Notes under the pieces: model-generated | Databases searched by the model: none | What the model saw: the letters and a program-made list of their open reading frames with translations, nothing else | What the model was told of the DNA's origin: nothing | Shown: positions 6,487-9,419 of the stretch, piece after piece | Numbering within the stretch: position 1 is the stretch's first letter | How the letters are laid out: each line of letters opens with the position of its first letter | Origin: Candidatus Sigynarchaeota archaeon | GTDB lineage: Archaea; Asgardarchaeota; Lokiarchaeia; Sigynarchaeales; Sigynarchaeaceae | NCBI GenBank assembly: GCA_030587525.1 | Contig: JAUQYW010000130.1 | Coordinates: 1 to 9,419, forward strand | Direction: 5' to 3' | Length of the DNA stretch: 9,419 nucleotides | Position numbers and translations under genes: made by a program

Positions 6487-6790
6487 GCGTCGTTCGCACT
6501 TTTTTTCCGATCAAGCGGGTGGATTCCCGCGTCGCGCCCGCGTAACTGCAATGGTGATGCGCCATAATAACCTTATCTAGGACGACGAGTCCTTGAAGTG
6601 CAAAAAGAAAGGGGAAGCGACAACAAGGAATCGTTTGGGCAACAAACCTCTCCTTGACTCGCTGCATGGCCTCGTTCATCCGACATTAACGAGATATTGC
6701 GTTTGGATGTGTTTTAATATCCAACGTTCTGGTCAGATATGTTTTAATACAGCATCCGTGGAGTTATGACGTGATCAATAGATATCACTG
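6487..6790. other. Divergent intergenic region
   Basis: These 304 bp separate the 833-residue gene (minus strand) from the 7TM gene (plus strand) and must hold both promoters. On the plus strand there are two TATA-like 15-mers (6706-6720 and 6736-6750). On the minus strand the best candidate is the AT-rich CCATAATAACC at 6571-6581 (minus: GGTTATTATGG), which would leave a leader of about 60 nt; it is weak. A minus-strand open frame beginning at 6679 crosses this region but looks spurious. No RNA gene or other structure was recognised. Confidence 0.6.
6706..6750 (+). promoter_or_regulatory. Twin TATA-like 15-mers ahead of the 7TM gene
   Basis: GATGTGTTTTAATAT (6706-6720) and GATATGTTTTAATAC (6736-6750) match at 13 of 15 positions and lie exactly 30 bp apart, close to three helical turns. 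The downstream copy lies about 40 bp before the GTG start, so it could serve as the TATA box with a start site near 6772 and a leader of about 20 nt. The upstream copy could be a second promoter or, with the first, a pair of operator half-sites on the same DNA face. The function is inferred from position only. Confidence 0.5.
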
Positions 6791-7573
6791 GTGAAGATAT
6801 TGATAGTTCAATGGGAAACACTCGACATCAACGCGCAACTCAATCTCATCTACCAATCAATCATCGCCCTTATTATGATCGTCATGATGGTCTATTTCTT
6901 CGCCCAATCGGTGAAGCTACGGGAGGTTACCTCGCAGAAGCACTTTTATATGGGACTTGGCGGGTTCGTCTTGTTCAATCTCATCACGCAAGTGATATGG
7001 ACGTTTGATAAATGGCTTAGTCAAGCCACCACTCTTCCGGAGCCTACCGATGGGAGTTTTATAGTCGACTTCACCTTGCCCTTCGTCGGGAAAGGGGCGA
7101 TCAACCCGTACTTGTTCATGCTCTTCTTGTGGGGGTTCGTTGCGATCTGCTGGCCCGTGGAGAAGTACGTCACGAACTCCAAGCGATTCCCGGTAACCAC
7201 CATCAACTTGATCGGTGCCATCGGGATGTCCGTTTACATGTTCGTCGTCCCGTGGTTTTTCCCAGGTATCACCGACACGAGCGAGGCATGGGAGCCGCTG
7301 CAGTATGTGATGTACGGCGTGTTGGGCATTGGCGCCATTGGCTTAATCCTGGCCCTCGTCCTCATCATCGGTTTCTATTTGGTGCTAGGTGCAAAAACAT
7401 CCGGGAGCGTGCGTAAGAAGAGCCTCTTAATCGCCTTCGGTTTCATGCTGGTCTTCATAGGGCTCGTCTTAACGCAACTGCCGAAGGACAATCCATGGAT
7501 GGGGCTCATCAGCCCGACCATGATGATCGTTGGCTTCGTCTTCCTGGGAACGGGTTATCGAATCCAGGTTTGA
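6791..7573 (+). CDS. Stand-alone seven-helix membrane protein
   Basis: This is a 260-residue protein with seven predicted membrane helices at about 18-39, 52-71, 102-121, 137-158, 171-200, 211-229 and 236-255. Basic loops (KLREVTSQK after helix 1, EKYVTNSKR after helix 3, AKTSGSVRKK after helix 5) indicate by the positive-inside rule that the N-terminus is outside and the C-terminus inside. That is the topology of 7TM receptors and of the 7TM sensor regions found at the N-termini of some histidine kinases. No kinase, cyclase or other output domain follows; the protein ends a few residues after helix 7 (GYRIQV). The longest outside loop (72-101) is acidic and Pro-rich. The role is unknown: sensor, transporter partner or structural protein. 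The start is GTG 6791; TTG 6800 is an alternative. There is no lysine in helix 7 at a retinal-binding position, so it is not a rhodopsin. It is followed by a strong T-tract and is probably monocistronic. Confidence 0.82.
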   Translation: MKILIVQWETLDINAQLNLIYQSIIALIMIVMMVYFFAQSVKLREVTSQKHFYMGLGGFVLFNLITQVIWTFDKWLSQATTLPEPTDGSFIVDFTLPFVGKGAINPYLFMLFLWGFVAICWPVEKYVTNSKRFPVTTINLIGAIGMSVYMFVVPWFFPGITDTSEAWEPLQYVMYGVLGIGAIGLILALVLIIGFYLVLGAKTSGSVRKKSLLIAFGFMLVFIGLVLTQLPKDNPWMGLISPTMMIVGFVFLGTGYRIQV

Positions 7574-7582
7574 GAACGGGCT

Positions 7583-7602
7583 GTTTTTGCTCTTTTTTTT
7601 TC
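7583..7602 (+). terminator. Poly-T terminator after the 7TM gene
   Basis: Ten bases beyond the TGA of the 7TM gene lies a pyrimidine tract with a run of five T and then a run of nine T (interrupted by GCTC). No stem is needed for archaeal T-run termination. It separates this gene from the downstream oxidoreductase, which has its own promoter. Confidence 0.65.
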
Positions 7603-7619
7603 TTGTATCGGTTGCCGGG

Positions 7620-7636
7620 TCTGGTACGACACCAGA
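7620..7636 (+). repeat. Small inverted repeat, 6-bp arms
   Basis: TCTGGT (7620-7625) and ACCAGA (7631-7636) are perfect complements around the 5-nt centre ACGAC. It sits between the T-tract of the 7TM gene and a larger palindrome. It may be a regulator site or a chance match; on its own it is weak. Confidence 0.3.
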
Positions 7637-7641
7637 GCATC

Positions 7642-7663
7642 GGAATTTGAATCGTCAAATTCC
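7642..7663 (+). promoter_or_regulatory. 22-bp palindrome, candidate operator of the oxidoreductase gene
   Basis: The arms GGAATTTGA (7642-7650) and TCAAATTCC (7655-7663) are perfect 9-bp inverted repeats around the 4-nt centre ATCG. It ends nine bases before the TATA box at 7673, the region where the BRE and upstream regulators sit in archaeal promoters. No T-run follows, which argues against a terminator hairpin. A dimeric helix-turn-helix regulator site is the simplest reading. This is inferred from symmetry and position. Confidence 0.5.
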
Positions 7664-7672
7664 TTACGAAGG

Positions 7673-7682
7673 TTTTAAATAA
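7673..7682 (+). promoter_or_regulatory. TATA box of the oxidoreductase gene
   Basis: TTTTAAATAA is a strong archaeal TATA match, 69 bp before the ATG at 7751. A start site about 25 bp downstream would be near 7700-7707, giving a leader of roughly 45 nt. GGTAG just upstream of the ATG is at best a weak Shine-Dalgarno site. Confidence 0.6.
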
Positions 7683-7750
7683 CGCATAGGGATTTCTCTA
7701 ATCATTTAAGCGTAATCAAGCAAGCCAACAAATAATCTGGTAGATATCCT

Positions 7751-8878
7751 ATGGGAAGCGTTAAAAATTGTGCAGTGATCGGACCTGGCGGGCAAGGTGG
7801 CGGATGGGCCGCCAAGTTATCAAAGCACCCCGAATGCAAGCTTGTCGCCGTGTGCGACATCAACGAGAAACGTGCCAAGCAAGTTGCTGCAGCGAATGGG
7901 AATTGCAACGTGTATTCAAACGTGATAGACCTTTTTGACAAGGAAAAGCTCGACTTCGTGGTAATCGCAACGCCACATTACCTCCACGCACCGTTCACGA
8001 TCTTGGCAGCTGAACACGACGTGAACGTTTTATGCGAGAAACCAATGGCCATCAACTTGCAGCAAGCAGACCAGATGATCATCGCGGCGAGAAAAAACGC
8101 CATCAAGCTCGGGTTCGGGTTCCAGCATCGGTTCGAGCTAGCGCACGGGTACGCGTTCGACGCTGCCCGGGGCGCCAAGGGTGAACTCGGGTCCCTCGGC
8201 CGCATCACGGATTTTGCCCTGCAAGCCAAGCATTACCGGTCGGGCGTGTATTACTTGACATCATCCCAGGTCGATCCCAAGACCGGGGTCTCGGCAGGTC
8301 AATGGCGCGGGCGCTGGGAAACCGAAGGCGCGGGAATTCTCATCAACCAAGCAGTCCACGACATCGATGTCTTCCAATATGTCGTTGGCCCCTTCAAGAG
8401 CCTCTCCGCGCATGCCGCGACGATCGCGAAGGAACATGCATTGATAGAAGTCGAGGATACGGTGGCGGTCTCGTTCACGGCGATGAATGGCGCTGTTGGC
8501 ACGATGACCTTCAGCACGGCAAACAAGGAGACCACTGAAAACTTCTATCGCGTTAGCGGTGAAAACGGCTACGTTGAAGTTCGGAATAACATGATCAAGG
8601 CCGACACGCGGTACAAGAACGAGGAAGATTGGGAAGTGCCGTTCCAGCATCCACCGCGCCACAACTTGCTAGAAAATTTCATCGATGCCATCGATAACGA
8701 CACGGAACCGATGATTCCTCCCGAGGAAGCGCGCAAGAGCTTGGAGGTTATCCGGGCTATCTTGAAATCTGTCAACGAGGAACGAACCGTCTACTTCCCG
8801 GTCAAGGACACGATTTCCTACCCGACTTTGCACAACGTGAGCCGGGATACGGTCTTGAAAGCTGAAGATCTCATATAA
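7751..8878 (+). CDS. Gfo/Idh/MocA-family NAD(P)-dependent oxidoreductase
   Basis: This is a 375-residue protein of normal length for the family. The N-terminal Rossmann fold carries VIGPGGQGGGWA (residues 9-20), a G-x-G-x-x-G-type dinucleotide loop; an aspartate ends strand beta 2 (AVCDIN, D36), which usually favours NAD over NADP. The family's EKP motif is CEKPMA (E96-K97-P98), with K97 the expected catalytic lysine. The C-terminal substrate domain holds GAGILINQAVHDIDVFQYVVG (the 19-residue stretch ILINQAVHDIDVFQYVVGP begins at 196), where H203 is the likely catalytic histidine and D206 a conserved neighbour. These enzymes oxidise or reduce a hydroxyl on a sugar, inositol or related polyol; the substrate cannot be told from sequence. 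No sugar transporter or kinase lies nearby. The gene has its own TATA box, an upstream palindrome that suggests regulation, and a T-rich terminator. ATG 7751 is the only reasonable start. Confidence 0.95.
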   Translation: MGSVKNCAVIGPGGQGGGWAAKLSKHPECKLVAVCDINEKRAKQVAAANGNCNVYSNVIDLFDKEKLDFVVIATPHYLHAPFTILAAEHDVNVLCEKPMAINLQQADQMIIAARKNAIKLGFGFQHRFELAHGYAFDAARGAKGELGSLGRITDFALQAKHYRSGVYYLTSSQVDPKTGVSAGQWRGRWETEGAGILINQAVHDIDVFQYVVGPFKSLSAHAATIAKEHALIEVEDTVAVSFTAMNGAVGTMTFSTANKETTENFYRVSGENGYVEVRNNMIKADTRYKNEEDWEVPFQHPPRHNLLENFIDAIDNDTEPMIPPEEARKSLEVIRAILKSVNEERTVYFPVKDTISYPTLHNVSRDTVLKAEDLI

Positions 8879-8886
8879 TTCAGTCA

Positions 8887-8901
8887 TTTTTTTAATTTTT
8901 T
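8887..8901 (+). terminator. T-rich terminator after the oxidoreductase gene
   Basis: Runs of seven T (8887-8893) and six T (8896-8901) follow eight bases after the TAA stop. This is typical of archaeal factor-independent termination. Confidence 0.65.
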
Positions 8902-8905
8902 AAAA

Positions 8906-8973
8906 TTCAATAAGGCCATTCACGCGATCGAAGTGATCTAAGCCATTCTTGTCTCGTTATTGGCTTTATTGAA
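8906..8973. repeat. Long-armed inverted repeat between convergent genes
   Basis: TTCAATAAGGCCA (8906-8918) can pair with TGGCTTTATTGAA (8961-8973) over 13 bp with a single G:U (plus-strand RNA), enclosing 42 nt. It occupies the 126-bp gap between the oxidoreductase stop (8878) and the stop of the minus-strand repeat gene (9005). It may act as a bidirectional transcript barrier or stabilise mRNA 3' ends. A small RNA is possible but there is no promoter evidence. Confidence 0.45.
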
Positions 8974-9004
8974 AAATATGGCAATTTATAAGAAAATGAG
9001 GGTT

Positions 9005-9419
9005 TTATTTTTTCTCTTTCGTCGCAGGCTTTGCCGGGACTTTCTTTCCCTCGTCAGGGATTGTTTCAACTGCTTTTACTGGCTTCCTTGGCGCTACTTG
9101 CTTGAGCGCCTTGGCCTTCGTCGCAGGCTTTGCCGGGACTTTCTCTTCCTCGTCAGGGATTGTTCCAACTGCCTTTACTGGCCTCCTTGCCGCTACTTGC
9201 TTGGGTTCCTTGGCCTTCGTCGCAGGCTTTGCCGGGACCTTCTCTTCCTCGTCAGGGATTGTTCCAACTGTTTTTACTGGCTCCCTGGCCGCTGCCTGCT
9301 TGACCGCCTCGGCCTTCCGCGCTTCCTCGGCTTTCCGCGCTTCCTCGGCTTTCCGCGCTTCCTCGGCTTTCCGCGCTTCCTCGGCTTTCCGCGCTTCCTC
9401 GGCTTTCCGCGCTTCCTCG
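9005..9419 (-). CDS. Lys/Ala/Glu-rich tandem-repeat protein, C-terminal part
   Basis: The minus-strand frame is open from the window edge to a TAA at 9005-9007, giving 137 residues and no start codon inside the window. From N to C it reads as at least six EEARKA hexapeptides, a linker (EAVKQAAAR), then three 33-residue units. Each unit has the order PVKxVxTIPDEEEKVPAKPA, then TKAK, then a variable KQVAxR, and the last unit is shortened and ends TKEKK. The EEARKA part should form a highly charged single alpha helix or coiled coil. The 33-residue part is Pro/Lys/Ala-rich and probably disordered, in composition like the tails of histone H1 and other nucleic-acid-binding proteins. No function can be assigned and the N-terminal domain is outside the window. 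It is convergent with the oxidoreductase gene. The repeat periods (18 and 99 bp) are exact multiples of three, the matching proteins stay in frame throughout, and substitutions preserve the frame, which supports it as coding. Confidence 0.85.
   Translation of the reverse strand, partial: EEARKAEEARKAEEARKAEEARKAEEARKAEEARKAEAVKQAAAREPVKTVGTIPDEEEKVPAKPATKAKEPKQVAARRPVKAVGTIPDEEEKVPAKPATKAKALKQVAPRKPVKAVETIPDEGKKVPAKPATKEKK
9021..9317 (-). repeat. Three tandem 99-bp units (33 codons)
   Basis: The units begin at 9021, 9120 and 9219 with GTCGCAGGCTTTGCCGGGAC in all three, a period of exactly 99 bp. Differences are scattered substitutions with no indels. The unit nearest the hexapeptide array merges into it (KAEAVKQ there corresponds to KAKALKQ in the terminal unit), so the two arrays adjoin directly. 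Confidence 0.93.
9315..9419 (-). repeat. 18-bp microsatellite-like array coding EEARKA
   Basis: Five identical 18-bp units (TTCCGCGCTTCCTCGGCT on the plus strand) start at 9315, 9333, 9351, 9369 and 9387. A sixth, cut at 15 bp by the window edge, starts at 9405. Identity is complete, so the array is very young or kept uniform by slippage and recombination. It probably varies in copy number between strains and is a likely assembly-collapse point. Confidence 0.95.

Noticed and set aside
6395..6679. A 94-residue minus-strand open frame starting at 6679 and running into the 833-residue gene
   Set aside because: It overlaps the start of the clear gene by about 90 bp in another frame, has no recognisable domain, and its composition (clusters of His, Cys and Arg) looks like a chance frame.
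6791..7573. The 7TM protein as a microbial rhodopsin
   Set aside because: Helix 7 (about 236-255) has no lysine for a retinal Schiff base and no rhodopsin-type motif in helix 3.
9315..9419. Regular short repeats at the window end as a CRISPR array
   Set aside because: The 18-bp units are directly adjacent with no spacers and encode EEARKA in frame, so they are a coding tandem repeat.

Overview
The window looks like a chromosomal piece of an archaeon, most likely an Asgard (Loki-like) lineage. The reasons are the class of proteins present (a serpin, an SDS22-like leucine-rich repeat protein built on NQITRIENL units, a WD40 relic, a large helical-repeat protein), AT-rich TATA-like boxes at plausible distances ahead of several genes, few convincing Shine-Dalgarno sites, and T-rich stretches after genes. 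The assignment is inference from protein character; there is no rRNA or marker gene here. No RNA gene, CRISPR array or insertion sequence was seen.

Layout. (1) Bases 2-709, + strand: the C-terminal 235 residues of a serpin whose start lies outside the window, with an intact inhibitory hinge and a predicted P1 serine. (2) 806-1669, +: a 287-residue protein of nine 22-residue leucine-rich repeats. (3) 1648-1842, -: a short relic of a WD40 protein whose homology stops at the LRR gene's stop codon. (4) 1900-3846, -: a roughly 14-helix membrane protein of the MOP flippase type. (5) 3985-6486, -: an 833-residue protein whose C-terminal third is seven uninterrupted 32-residue helical-hairpin repeats plus a shortened eighth, with more repeats further upstream. 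(6) 6487-6790: a divergent intergenic region with two near-identical TATA-like 15-mers exactly 30 bp apart. (7) 6791-7573, +: a stand-alone seven-helix membrane protein. (8) 7751-8878, +: a Gfo/Idh/MocA-type NAD(P)-dependent oxidoreductase behind a TATA box and a palindrome. (9) 9005-9419, -: the C-terminal 137 residues of a Lys/Ala/Glu-rich protein built of 33-residue and 6-residue tandem repeats. It runs off the window edge and has no start codon here, so start-based gene finding would miss it.

Nothing ties these genes into one pathway. Each seems to have its own promoter or terminator signals, so I read them as mostly monocistronic. What they share is an abundance of protein-interaction repeat architectures (LRR, WD40, 32-residue hairpins, charged coiled coil) next to cell-surface functions (flippase, 7TM protein). 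The least familiar element is the 32-residue repeat family in the 833-residue protein. It resembles pentatricopeptide repeats with helix B shortened by three residues and carries a recurring W/x-T/A-G-x-x-P signature.
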